Origin: Polyporus tsugae
Lineage: Eukaryota > Basidiomycota > Agaricomycetes > Polyporales > Polyporaceae
DNA: 64,000 nt
Reading direction: 5' to 3'
Assembly: GCA_024305745.1 (NCBI GenBank)
Contig: JAHRBS010000001.1
Coordinates: 2,480,001-2,544,000 of the forward strand
This document shows positions 1 to 11,520 of this stretch, one piece after another. The notes under the pieces are model-generated. The model was not told the DNA's origin, ran no database searches, and saw only the letters and a program-made list of their open reading frames with translations. Each line of letters opens with the position of its first letter. Positions within the stretch are counted from its first letter, which is position 1. The position numbers and the translations under genes were made by a program.

Positions 1-881
1 TGAAGAAAGCAAGTATTCAGCGTCAAATGCTTCACCGGGGGGGACCGCCGACCGGAGCCGGTTCGCTGTGGTCAAGCATTCTTCCAGATGCTGTTGGTAT
101 GTTGATGGTCCTTCCGGCCGATGGCCAATTGCAATCACTAAGTAGCGTGATGTCTTTGCTGGTACGCGGTCTCTTGCTGGTCTCTGGCGAGTTCTCTGCT
201 GTTCTCTGTAGACCTTCGCTCGACGTGGGTGGCTGTTCGAGGCGCGGCGGTCGACAAGTGTCAAGCGGTGATGCGGGTGGCGAGGACTGCACGAGTTGCA
301 CTAAGTAAGTAACTGGAGCGTGGCATTCAAGAGACGGACGTATGGTGGATAGGACCGAGTCTAACGCTTTCGCGGGAACAAACTACCGAGCCATCTAGGA
401 ATGCCTTTTCCCATCCCCAACACCTGGGCATTGGACTTGAGCTGCTGTCACTGAAGGCTTAGTTCGTTCCGCTGCACGCGTTATATCGCAAAAGGAACTT
501 ATGCATTCCGGCAGTGGCGCGGCTGCGAGGCCAACTAGTGCTTGAACCAAGAAGGTACATCAACACCGAGGGCTTACTTATGTCAACGCCGATGCTCGGA
601 AGTCGCAAGTCCCGTAGACCGGTCGTAAGGAGGGTGGTACCTGCCCGTATGATACCGAGTCCGTCTACATCGTTGATTAGAACATCTTGGATTACAAGGC
701 GATGCGGGAGGGATGGAAGAGCCGCGGGGATAGCAACCAGCACACAGGGGCAGGTATAGTTCCTGGCGTATGAAGCTAATGGAAACACGCGGCAAGGTCA
801 CGTCGGCCTCAAGGAGTAAGGGAGGGGTACGGCGTACTTACCGGTATGTATCTGCCTGACCACTTCGGCACGCTACATCTC
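1..881. other. No recognisable gene
   Basis: Only short open frames occur on both strands and none carries a recognisable family signature. One minus-strand frame at 459-788 has mildly protein-like composition but no motif, no convincing splice partner and no start context. The part next to 881 probably holds the 3' untranslated region of the complex I gene on the minus strand. Nothing else is seen. Confidence 0.5.
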
Positions 882-1070
882 TCAATGCGACTTGCCCTTC
901 GTCATCAGGTTATCCGCGATCACGTAGGCGGTGAAGGCGACCAGAGCGACACCGAAGCCAGGGAATGCACGGGCGAACATTTGACGGCGGGAGAAGACGG
1001 GATGGCTGCGCCAGGCCTCGCGTTTTGCCCACGGGTCGCGGAAGAGCTGGGGGTCCCGAGGAGACGACAT
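882..1070 (-). CDS. NADH:ubiquinone oxidoreductase B12 (NDUFB3-like) subunit
   Basis: A 62-residue protein in a single exon. NDUFB3/B12 is a small accessory subunit of the membrane arm of mitochondrial complex I; it anchors in the inner membrane and takes no part in catalysis. The sequence shows an N-terminal segment DPWAKREAWRSHPVF, matching the family pattern of a charged arginine/tryptophan-rich stretch, followed by one hydrophobic helix (FPGFGVALVAFTAYVIAD, about residues 36-54) and a short basic tail. The ATG at 1070 was chosen because homologues begin shortly before the DPW motif; the open frame continues upstream without support. The protein is near the short end for the family. It is divergent from topoisomerase I, 343 bp away. 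An additional short upstream exon cannot be excluded. The family assignment rests on remembered conservation. Confidence 0.7.
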   Translation of the reverse strand: MSSPRDPQLFRDPWAKREAWRSHPVFSRRQMFARAFPGFGVALVAFTAYVIADNLMTKGKSH

Positions 1071-1413
1071 CTGGGACGATGTGTATGAGAGGTGAGCACA
1101 AAGAGGCAATGAAGGTACGAACGAGATGATAATTGCAGACAAGGCGGATGGCTGGAGCTGGCCGGATGGGGGCACTCTGGGTGCGTTGGCCTGTGGCACG
1201 GTGTATGCTCAGTGCGGTGTCGCCGTCCGACCGTGCCTCCTGCCACCCTTGGCGCCATGGCACGTGGCTGGAATGTTTAGGGCAGGCGCGGTGATACTTC
1301 AACAGATTGCAGCTGGCAGCCTTCCCCAGCCTGCTTTTCTTGTCTCACGTCCATTCTTCCTTGTCTCTGCTCCCCCACCTGCCTGTCCCTACCGCCGCTC
1401 TTGTATATCCCCC
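1071..1413. promoter_or_regulatory. Shared divergent promoter region, B12 subunit / TOP1
   Basis: These 343 bp separate the start codons of the complex I subunit (minus) and topoisomerase I (plus), so they must contain both promoters and 5' untranslated regions. The part just upstream of the TOP1 ATG is pyrimidine-rich (about 1320-1413), as is common upstream of fungal housekeeping transcription starts. No TATA box or named operator was recognised. Confidence 0.55.
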
Positions 1414-4400
1414 ATGTCTGGCGATGTATCGATGCTCTCAGACGACGACAGGCCTCTGGGCCTCAAGACTTCTGCTGCCAGGGGTGCTCAGAACGGACAC
1501 GTAATTCTGAACGGCAACGGACATACGCTCGATGACTCCTCCATGAGCGAGGACGACGACATGCCACTGGTGCGTCCATTTCTTTCCTACCAAGCTGTGG
1601 CGGAAAGACCCAAACCGTTCGGTCTTAGTCTCAAGCCACCCGTACCAAGTCCGAGCCCGTGACCCCGGACACCCGCGCCCTCAAACGCAAGAAAGCTGTC
1701 GTCTCCGACTCGTCGAGCGAAGACGATAAACCTCTTGCCTCCTCCCAGGCGAACTCCGCCGCTGTGGTGGCCACGACCCCGAAGCCGTCTGCTGCTAGCA
1801 GAAAGCGGGCCCCGCGGGCCAGCAAAGCGGTCGTCGAGTCGGAGGACGACGATGACGACGTGCCCCTAGCCAAGCCCAAGCGCGCGGCTAACGGCAAGGG
1901 CAAGGCGGCGGTGGCGGCGAAGGGAAAGGTCAGACCGCCGAAGAAGAAGGTCAAGCAGGACTCCGAGTCCGAGCCAGACGTCGAGTCCGAGGACGACATC
2001 CCGGCTCCGCCGCCGAAGAAGGCGCCTGCGAAGGGCAAGCGGAAGGTGAAGGAGGAGAGCGAAGCTGACGACCAGAGCTTCTCGGAGGACGACAAGCCGC
2101 TCAAGAAGAAGCGCGCCAACCCGTCCAAGAAGGGGACCGCTTCACAGAAGGTCAAGGCGGAGGCGTCCAAGGACGTCAAATCGAAGAAGCGGGGCGCGAA
2201 GAAAGAGGAGGACGCGGACGCGACGCCCAAGAAGGGCAAGGCGAAGAAGGAGGAAGAGGCGGAGGATACCTACAAGTGGTGGGAGGAGCAGAACGCGAAC
2301 CGCGATGGGTCCGTCAAGTGGGAAACGTTAGAGCACAATGGTGTATACTTCCCGCCACCCTACGAGCCCCTTCCCAACCATGTCAAGATGAAGTACAACG
2401 GTAAGCCCGTATCATCGTACACTTGCTGTGCATATGTCGGCTGCTCAAATATCGGTACCCTTAGGTCAGCCCGTGCAACTCCCTCCCGAGTCGGAGGAAG
2501 TCGCAGGCTTTTACGGCGCCATGATAGACACGGAGCACGCCAAGGATGCGACGTTCAACAAGAACTTCTTCGACGACTTCCTGAAAATTCTGAAGAAATA
2601 CCCTCCCGTGCGTGTTATATGCAACGCCATTCATATCAATCTACTCATATCCCCAAGCAGAAGAAGGGTGTGAAGATCACGAAATTCGAGCTTTGTGATT
2701 TCAGACCAATCTTCGACCACTTTGAGGCCGAAAAGGCGAAGAAGAAGTCGATGACCTCAGCGGAGAAGAAAACGGCGAAGGCGGCGAAGGACGCGCTAGA
2801 GGCTCCGTATACCCACTGTATGCTCGATGCTCGTAAAGAGAAGGTTGGGAACTTCCGTGTTGAACCTCCGGGTCTTTTCCGCGGTCGTGGTGACCATCCC
2901 AAGAAGGGTGCTCTCAAGGTGGCCTCCTTTCGTTTACCTCGAGGGGTTCGTTGCTAACGTGGGTGTCCATAGCTTCGCGTGCGTCCTGAAGACATCACGA
3001 TCAACATTGGCAAGGACGTTCCCATCCCAACCCCCAACGTTCCAGGCACTTGGAAGGAAGTTGTTCACGACAACACGGTCACTTGGCTGGCGAACTGGGT
3101 TGAGAACGTGAACGGGAACTACAAGTACGTCTTCTTGGCAGCTGGCAGCTCTATCAAGGGTCAGAGCGACTGGACAAAGTTCGAGAAGGCGCGCGAGCTC
3201 AAGGTCGGTCTTAGAGCGTCCTTGTGTCTTCACATACTGTTGACGTTTGGGTATTTACCCATCTTCAGAAATTTGTAGACCAGATCCGAAACGACTACAA
3301 CGACGCCTTGAAGACCAAGAACATGGGGGAACGTCAGCGCGCGACGGCCATGTACTTCATTGACAAACTCGCACTTCGAGCCGGTAACGAGAAGGGCGAC
3401 GACGAGGCGGACACCTTTGGCTGCTGTTCTTTGCGTTGCGAGCACATCACGCTCGAGCCTCCCAACAAGCTCGTGTTCGATTTCTTGGGTAAAGACTCGA
3501 TCCGGTACTACAACGAGGTCGCGGTCGAGGAGCAGGTGTACAAGAACATCCGCATATTCAAGAACGGCAAGAATGACGAGGACGAGCTGTTCGATCGTGT
3601 CAATGTGCGTTTGCCTTTCGATGCTGTCACCGTTCGTGTGTTGTGTTGTTGATGTCGGAATGGACCAATGGTAGACTGGCGCGCTGAACCGTCATCTGGC
3701 GTCGTACATGAAGGGCTTGACTGCGAAGGTGTTCCGTACATACAACGCGTCCTTGACGTTCCAGGACCTCCTTGATCGTGGTACTCCCGAGAAGGGCACT
3801 GTCCAGGAGAAGCTGAACGCGTACAATCACGCGAACCGCATGGTGGCCATCTTGTGTAACCATCAACGTGCAGTGCCCAAGACGCACGAGCAGTCTATGG
3901 GCAAGATGCGGGATAAGGTGCGTGCGTCCTACCATCGTCCGCTGTTGCAGTTTCCCCATATTCGGGCACTCCCTCAGTTGCGTGGCTTGAAGTACGAGCG
4001 GATGAAGCTTCGTCATGCCCTCTTCTCCATCGACGCCAAGTACAAGAAGGACAAACGGTACAAGGAGCCGGAGTCCGACCTCGATGACGACGCCATCGAA
4101 GTGCACGAGGACAATCTGAAGGCTAAGGAGCTCGAGAAGGTGGAGAAGAAGTTCCAGAAGGACAACGAGAAGGCGGCAGAGGACGGCAAGGAGCAGCAGG
4201 ACGAGTCGGTGTTGAAGGAGAAGCTCAAGGAGATAGAGGCGGAGTACAAGCGGCTCAAGAAGGAGCGCGGGACCGAGAAGCACGCGCTCAAGAAGGAGAA
4301 GCCGACGGAGAAGATTGAGGAGGCCATAGACAAGCTAGACGAGAGGATCAAGACATTCAAGCTGCAGATGGAGGACAGGGAGGCTGGGAAGGAGGTCGCT

Positions 4401-4727
4401 TTGGGCACGAGGTGAGTGCCGCCTGTGCCGTTGTCGTTCGTCGGACATTGTTGACGGGTTGTCGTGCGTCTCCAGTAAAATCAACTACTTGGACCCAAGG
4501 TACGTCCTCGCACGTTGACAAAGTCTTGTAACCTCGTTTACTGACTTGGACTTAGGATCACTGTCGCGTGGTGCAAGGAGCACGGCGTGCCTGTCGAGAA
4601 GTTGTTCTCGAAGACCCTGATGACGAAATGTACGTACACCCATTTGCCTGCCGTACTTTGCGCGAGAAGTTGACCTGGTTGTGCAGTCCCCTGGGCAATG
4701 GAGGTGGATGCGGACTGGAAGTTCTGA
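1414..4727 (+). CDS. TOP1: DNA topoisomerase I (type IB)
   Basis: Relaxes supercoiled DNA in the nucleus by transient single-strand breakage through a 3'-phosphotyrosine link. The model has eleven exons: 1414-1569, 1629-2400, 2465-2607, 2661-2918, 2973-3203, 3269-3604, 3675-3917, 3978-4411, 4476-4499, 4556-4629 and 4687-4727. All phases agree, giving 903 residues. The first roughly 250 residues are a lysine/acidic/serine-rich disordered tail, followed by the core domain starting near KWWEEQN. Core residues visible include the arginine in LALRAGNEK, the lysine in [11 protein letters not shown] and the histidine in [11 protein letters not shown] charged coiled linker is encoded by exon 8. The catalytic tyrosine is in SKINYLDPR, on the 24-nt exon 9 (tyrosine codon 4486-4488). 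The C-terminus ends in WKF. Exon 4 could start 3 nt earlier. The 3918-3977 intron lacks stops and is in frame, so retention would add 20 residues. Confidence 0.96.
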
Positions 4728-5116
4728 CGTTATTCCTACATTATTACCCTCACACGTTCGGATGCGCATATTACACGGGCTACTCACTCCATATTTACCT
4801 TGGACGATCCACTGATTGACTCGCTCTCGCCACACTGTTTGTCGCATATCCCCGCCACACGCATCGCATATACACATGTCTTTTTAGTATCTGTAGAAGT
4901 CCCTGTCGCAGAAACCAGTGTCCATAGTTGCTCTGTATCGCATATTCCTCTTTTCATCGTGTGCCGTGCTCGAGGCTCGAGGCTCTCCCCTTCGATCTCC
5001 GGCCCGCGGGCGCCTGGGTGTGGAGGGGAAACTTCGCGTAGCACGTGTAAATGCGAGGAGTACTGTCACCGGCTCTGAGTCTGAGCTCGATATCCCCTCA
5101 TCCCACCACATCCGCC
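4728..5116. other. Intergenic, TOP1 to CDS1
   Basis: This 389-bp spacer lies between two genes on the plus strand. It must hold the TOP1 3' end and the CDS1 promoter and leader. No coding sequence, repeat or clear TATA element was recognised. Confidence 0.5.
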
Positions 5117-7358
5117 ATGTCCTCACGAGCTGCATTCACCTCCAAAACCGCCTGGGACGCACTCGGTGTCGAGTCTGGCGAAGAGACCGAGGAGGAAATC
5201 CTCGACGACACCCCCGCATCGCAGCCGGAGAGGTATGACGCACCGTTCATTCCGTAGCCTCGGTCGTATCTCTTATGTTCCGTGTGCTCACATTTGCTGT
5301 TCTAGTTCCTCCGAGTCTGCCGCGAAGCTGTCCAAGAGCGCACTCAAGAAGCAAAAGGCGTTGGCTCGCATAGAGAAACGCCAGCTCGAGAAGGCCGCGC
5401 GCGCTGCTGCTAGGGCCCAGAAAGCTACGGGCAGTGATGTGCAGCCCGCCGACCCTTCACCGTCAGAGACCCCAGCACGGTCGGAAGACTCGACACCTCC
5501 CGTCGCGACGTCCCCTGTGATCGTGGATGCGTTGGCGGCATCACTGGAGGAGGACAAGACACCAGAGCCAGAGGTGGAGGCGGAGGCAGAGGTCGTCGCG
5601 CCGAAGCCCGTGAACGGTGCTGCCCGCTCGTTACCCAAGGTGAACGGTTCTGCGCCTCCAGCGTCCTCAAAAGAACCCCCTGCGCCTGCTCTCGCCGCCC
5701 CTCAACCACCTGTCCGCCATGTCCCCGCACCTGCGCCTGCCGCCGAGTCGAAGCCGCCCGCCCAGGCGAGCTTCGCCCCGTCCTCGTTGGAGAAGGTGGC
5801 CCCTGCATCACCCCGACGGAGCGACATTGAGAACCCGCCGGAGAAACAGCTCACAGCGGAGCAGCGCGAGCAGGTCAAGAAGAGGGCCAGTTTCCTGACC
5901 CGTACGCTCTGGACGTTCATCATGATTGGGGGTTTCATCAGTGAGTACAAGTCCGGTTCCGTTGCATAAACAGTACTCAGGTCTGGTCCGGTCTCTTTAG
6001 CTCTCCTGCTCATGGGCCATGGGTACATGGTCATCCTTGTGATGCTGTGTCAGACCTTGGTGTACCGCGAAGTCACCGCGCTGTTCTCGTTGAAGCGGAA
6101 AGACGGCGGGGAGAACGTCCGAGGGCGGGACCCGTGGAGCAAGACGCTGAACTGGTACTTCTTCGCTGTCACGAATTACTTCCTGTACGGCGAGAGCATC
6201 ATCTACTACTTCAAGGTTCGTCGAATCTCCACCGCGCTGGTGTACTGAGCTTACTGCGTTTTGCCGTTGTAGCATGTGGTGTTCTCCAACGCGCAGCTGA
6301 CGCCGTTTGCAACGAATCACCGTTTCGTTAGCTTCACGCTGTACTTGATTGGCTTCGTTGGTTTCGTGCTGTCGCTCAAGCGTGGTTACCTCAAGCAACA
6401 GTTTGGTCTGTTCTGCTGGGTCCACATGACGTTGCTCCTCATCGTCGTCTCAAGGTTTGTCTTCCAAGTTTTTGTTGCAGAACCCTTCATCTAACATTCA
6501 CCATTAGCCACTTTATTGTGAACAACATCCTCGAGGGTCTCATCTGGTTCTGGGTTCCTGCCTCCATCGTCATCTGCAACGACGTCTTCGCCTACGTCTG
6601 GGGTATCACTGTTGGTCGCACCCCCCTCATCAAGTTGTCGCCCAAGAAGACAGTCGAAGGCTTCATCGGCGCGTTCTTCAGCACGCTCATCTTCGGTCTC
6701 CTCTGGGGCACCTACTTCATGCGCTTCGACTACATGATCTGCCCAGTTGGAGACCTTGGCGTCAGCGCTTGGAGCGGTGAGCTGCAGTGCACGCCCAACC
6801 CGGTCTTTGTGTGGCGCGACTGGGAGATGCCCCTTCCGATCCGCCTGTTCCTTGCGCCTCTCGTGAGTTGAATGTTACACCGCGCTTCAAGCCGGCCCTT
6901 ACTAACTGTTCTCCTTCATTGCTAGCTGGGAAGTCGTACCACGATCCCATACGCGCCGTACCAGTTCCACCTCCTAGTCCTTGCATGTTTCGCCTCCCTC
7001 GTTGCGCCATTTGGCGGTTTCTTCGCTTCTGGCTTCAAGCGTGCGTTCGACATCAAGGACTTCGGCCACAGCATTCCCGGACACGGCGGCATGACCGATC
7101 GTATGGACTGCCAGTACGTGCCCTCCTCCCTCTACCACGTCTGCCTCCATGCTGATCCGTCGTTTCGTTTATTTCCTCAGGTTCCTCATGGGTATCTTCA
7201 CCTACGTCTACTACAGCAGCCTCATCCGCCAGAACAACGTCACCGTCGGCTCTGTGCTGCAGACGATTGTCAGCAGCCTCACGCTCGCAGAGCAGCTCGA
7301 CCTCATGGCCGACCTCAAGCGATACCTCGAGAGCCAAGGGGTGTCCGTCAAGCTCTGA
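5117..7358 (+). CDS. CDS1: Phosphatidate cytidylyltransferase (CDP-diacylglycerol synthase)
   Basis: Makes CDP-diacylglycerol from phosphatidic acid and CTP in the endoplasmic reticulum, feeding phosphatidylinositol, phosphatidylserine and cardiolipin synthesis. Seven exons: 5117-5232, 5306-5940, 6001-6215, 6273-6454, 6508-6862, 6926-7113 and 7181-7358, giving 622 residues. The C-terminal half carries the usual series of hydrophobic helices, beginning near [13 protein letters not shown]. It ends with the family signature, read as [20 protein letters not shown] followed by GMTDRMD across the exon 6-7 junction. Roughly the first 230 residues are a low-complexity extension rich in alanine, proline and glutamate, with a short [10 protein letters not shown] patch. 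Fungal CDS1 proteins are usually nearer 450 residues, so either this extension is real or a second start is used. The frame is continuous from the extension into the first helix, so one gene is favoured. Confidence 0.93.
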
Positions 7359-7917
7359 GCTTGTTGTTGCCATTTGCACCCTGGAACCCGGGCAATATCC
7401 GCCCTGCCCGTAGGAGGACGAGCCGTGCATGGGCATGTGCTTGGACGAGTCGTCTCGCGTGTTGCTATGGATGGACTGACTGTTCTTCGCTTTTCTTGTG
7501 TTCACGCTCAACGCTCGTGGACCACGGACCTTTGTGGTTTGATTGTTACCGTACATCGCATAATTATGTCGCCTTGCAGGTCTTGCAACTGGTCTCGGTA
7601 GTAGTAGTACACCCTTTGATTATTGCCTGTAATATGCCTCCCAGGACGTCGTGTCCCTGCCTGCAAATGTGATTTTGGTCTCCTCAACTTCCTCCAGGTT
7701 ATGACGTTTCCATATATTTTAGTATGTTCATGTCAGAAGCCCAGGAACAGCCTGTCAAGTGTGAAACATATTCTCGGCATGTGGGAGGGATGTGCGTGGC
7801 ATAGTGCATATAGCTCATTCGGAATCATATGTTATGGTAATTGGTACAGACATGATACGCCCTGACGGCTCAAGAGTGCGAGATGAACGAATGAGGTACC
7901 AAGTATATGCGACACGC
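7359..7917. other. Convergent intergenic region, CDS1 / RPS23
   Basis: This 559-bp stretch lies between the 3' ends of CDS1 (plus) and RPS23 (minus). It should contain both 3' untranslated regions and polyadenylation signals; AT-richer patches such as 7690-7725 fit this. No gene or repeat is seen. Confidence 0.5.
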
Positions 7918-8705
7918 TTATGAACGGGGCTTCTCCTACAAGACGAAGGTATCGCCGTCAATATCAGCGATAAGATGACCGACGGAGGTCTGCGTACCTT
8001 CTTCTCCTTCCAGAGCGCCAAGAGACCAACACCGGACACCTTGACGATCTTGAAACGGACACCGGGAATATCACCCTTAGCCTTACCCCGGCGACCGAAA
8101 CCGGAGATCAGGACTTCGTCGTTCTCGTCGACGAAGTTGAGGCAACCATCGTTCTGCATAACGGCGCAATCAGGATTGAACGCACACCGGACTCGCACGG
8201 TCAAAGGCCCTGCCGCTCGAGAGCGCACGGGGCCGATCAGGCGATGCAGGAGAGGACGAGGACGTACCGGCACGAACGCGGTGACCTTCTTCCCGTTTTT
8301 GATGAGCTGGACACGGACGCACTTGCGGATGGCCGAGTTGGGCTGCTTGGCCTCGACGCCGACCTTCTCGAGCACGATGCCCTTTGCGTGGGAGGAACCT
8401 CCAGTGGGGGAGGTCTTGTAGATGTTGCCGAGGGCACGCTTCTTGTACGCCTTGTCCGCCTATAGGTCGCAAAATCCAGAGATCAGATGATGAGGTTGCG
8501 TCCGGTACGAAACCAAGACGAGGAGGCAACGAGGTGTGGGGCAGGGAAGGAAACACTCACCCAGCGATTTTCACGGCGATCGGTGCGCAACTTGCGCGCG
8601 GCCTGCAATCCACGAGGTTTGTTGGCTAAAGCACAAGGCGTTCAGCATGGCTTCAGAAAGACCGCTGGGGAGTGCGCAGGACGGGAACGACGACTTACAG
8701 CCCAT
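7918..8705 (-). CDS. RPS23: 40S ribosomal protein S23 (uS12)
   Basis: uS12 lies at the decoding centre of the small ribosomal subunit and affects translation accuracy. Five exons on the minus strand: 8705-8699, 8625-8561, 8459-8268, 8153-7998 and 7935-7918. The protein is 145 residues, the same length as the yeast protein. It begins [16 protein letters not shown], contains the conserved loop [10 protein letters not shown] (with the proline that is hydroxylated in eukaryotes) and ends EKPRS. Exon 1 is only 7 nt (ATG, one codon and one base). The last exon is 18 nt. Such early introns next to the start codon are common in basidiomycete ribosomal protein genes. Confidence 0.97.
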
Positions 8706-11520
8706 ACTTGCGGGAGTCTTGAGTGGTAGATACGGGGAAAGAGAGCGACTGGCGGAGTTTGAATCCAACCTCGTAGAACTGTGAAGTTCCTCGGCCGTGT
8801 CGGGCACGTGACTCTCAGCCACCCTCATATCCTCTCAAGCGCCGATCTCTCCTGTTCTCGTACACCCATCTTCTCCTGTCCAACCCTGATCGACATAATG
8901 AATTGATGCAACTTGTAGTTTATGGCGTTCAGGTATCCCCATCGTGAATGGATGTATGTGTGTTGACCCCCCACGCATCCAGTCATTGCGGAAGTAGGAG
9001 CGGGCAGGACGAAGGACTGTGACCGTCATGATCGCTTTTCCGCCGCTTGTACCGTTTACCGCACCACCCAATTGCAAAAGGCGCCGGGCACGCCTCCTGT
9101 AGAATGCTGGCTCACTGTGGGCGAATTTGAGGCATCTTCACCGTCGAACACCGCGGACCACGCTTTATCTTCGCATAGCAGCTTCTTCAGCCCATCATGC
9201 CGTACTCCATCCCATAGCTTACAGCGGCCGGTACTTCCCCACTGAATCGTTTGAGGATATGCCCTGACCCCATACACTATCTATTCCCACCGCAGATCTC
9301 ACACCTAAGTCGCCGCGCGCCCAGTCCGCGTCCTGAGAAAGGTTATCAATGTGAAGGTCCATTGCGTGATAGGCTTCTCGCTGAGTGCAGAGCAGGTGAC
9401 GACGATTCCGACCTACCTGTATGCAATTTTAGAAGCCTGAGATTGTCGGAAGAGCTTGCTACCAAATGATTCCGGCTGCGGGTTCTTCAGTTCTCAATCC
9501 CCTGGACCGGCAGCGATCTTGGCCTATCCGCGCACATTCAATCGATTACACCATCAATGTCAGGACGGTCGACGACGATGCTTCCGCCCGGTACATATTC
9601 CATTCATCTTCTTGATGGTCCCGAAATGCAGCGAGTCTCAACCCAAGCGACCAACACTGGTCTACTAGTAGTGGCGTCGCGGCATAGCCTATTCGGGAAG
9701 TTTGACTATATATGGTGGTTGAGGCTACCATCCCGCGCTCTTGCTTTCCATCCACCAACACATGGCCACCCCTGTCACTCTTCTCGTCCCGGATGCGCAG
9801 CTTTACCTTCCCTCAAGTACCTCTCCGCCCTTTTCATCAAGCCTCCGGCCTCCAGGAGACACCTTCTCCAGGTAGCGGCTCCTAGTAACTTAGCATCGTC
9901 ACGCTGCCACTACAAGGTGTTCTTCCGCTCGTGAGTTTTCTCCTGCCTCCCGCCGGATTATCGCTCGGATACGGGGAGGGTACTTTCTACCCCACCCCGA
10001 GCAGAGGAATGGCATCCTCTGCAACATGAAGCGCCCCGAAGCATCTGTCCCTTAAATTGCGAAGCATCGTCTCGATCGCCCTCTGAGCTTTCTCGACGCT
10101 GCTTGCACACAGTTCATAGCTGAGGGGATGCGAATGGTGCCCAAATGTCCACAGACTGCTTCGAACACGCACGCTATAAAGGAGATCCGCTCGCCCTCAC
10201 CGATAGGAGACAAAACACACACAAATCGGGCGGGCGCCCGAACTTTTGTGCGCGCGTGCGACCACCAGAGCCTTGTGGCTTCCGTCGGTGACGGTGAGCA
10301 GCCACGGACTCGGAGCTTGCGTGTGTCTAGCAAGTACATGCCTGTCTGGTGCATTATTTGGCCGTGCCTAGCCAGTACGGCGGTGTTTTCGGGCTGTCTT
10401 CTGTCCGAGGACGAGGTCTGATACGGGAGGTTCCTCATCTTGGCTGACGACACCGTGAGGAGGCATTTGCTGCATCCCACTTCACGCCCTTCGTGGGCAG
10501 TCATGTGAAGCGGGAACCTTTGGTGTTTGTCCGGCCCTCGAGTTCTGACATATCCGTTCCCTCGAGGAACAATACCTATCGCTGCATCCAGACATTCCGT
10601 CCGTACAGGTCGCTTTGTGCGGCCAACCCCCGGAATGCCCATACTGTCGCAGCACACATCATGCGCGGAGGGTCCCAGGCCACGCCCGAAGATGTATCAC
10701 TTGGAGGGTACGGAGGGTTCCCGTGCAGCTGCCCCAGGTATCTTGACATGACCAACACACGCAGAGGCAGGCTGTTACCTTATCGCTCGACGTTGAGGCT
10801 GCGCGTGTCTGTTGACCCAGCGTCGAGTGGGAGATGGTCGGAGAACCACCCCCTCTTTGGCCGCATGCGAAGTGATTTCGCACCCTCGTCGGTGCGCAGG
10901 ATCGCTCGTATGGCGTCGGCCAAGGATGCACCCTATGTCATCCATGCCCATAGTTCGACTCAGTTGACCAGAGTGCGTCCATGAGCTACACTGGCTTCGT
11001 GAGGTGCTCTGGAATGCAGCCCAGAAGCCCGACGCCGGGTGATACTGCTTACCTGCATCAGAGCATACGTTGACCCTCAGGACCTGCATACAGGCCTGGC
11101 AGCTCTCTTGCCAATTACCCGAAGTCGGGCATTACTAGGCTTTGATGGTGGCTACGCTGACGAGAGTGAGTGTAGTGGGGTATCCTATGAAAGTTTGAGT
11201 ATGAGGGGTAGCAGACTGCCAAGCCCGCCGCCGTGTGTTGGTATGTTGCTTGGGGATATATTGCTGCGTGAATTTTTGGAATCCACAACCCTTTCGAGGG
11301 GTTATGTAGTGTTTCTCGCAGGGGGATTAACGAAGTAACCATTGGGAGACGTCTAGTCTTTGTGACGACGGTTGGATGCGGAATGTTCAAACAGTATACA
11401 GAGAATAAATTGCGACTTTGTAGCCATTTAACGTGATCTACCTCACATTTGCGACGGATGCTCTCCTTCATAGCCTTCCCTTTATGCTAAGGTTAATACA
11501 CCATAGCGTGCATGCCTTCA
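8706..11520. other. Gene-poor stretch
   Basis: About 2.8 kb with only short, compositionally random open frames on both strands. The first few hundred bases must hold the RPS23 promoter (minus strand). No transposase, reverse transcriptase, tRNA or tandem array was recognised. It may be decayed transposon or ordinary intergenic sequence. Confidence 0.5.
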
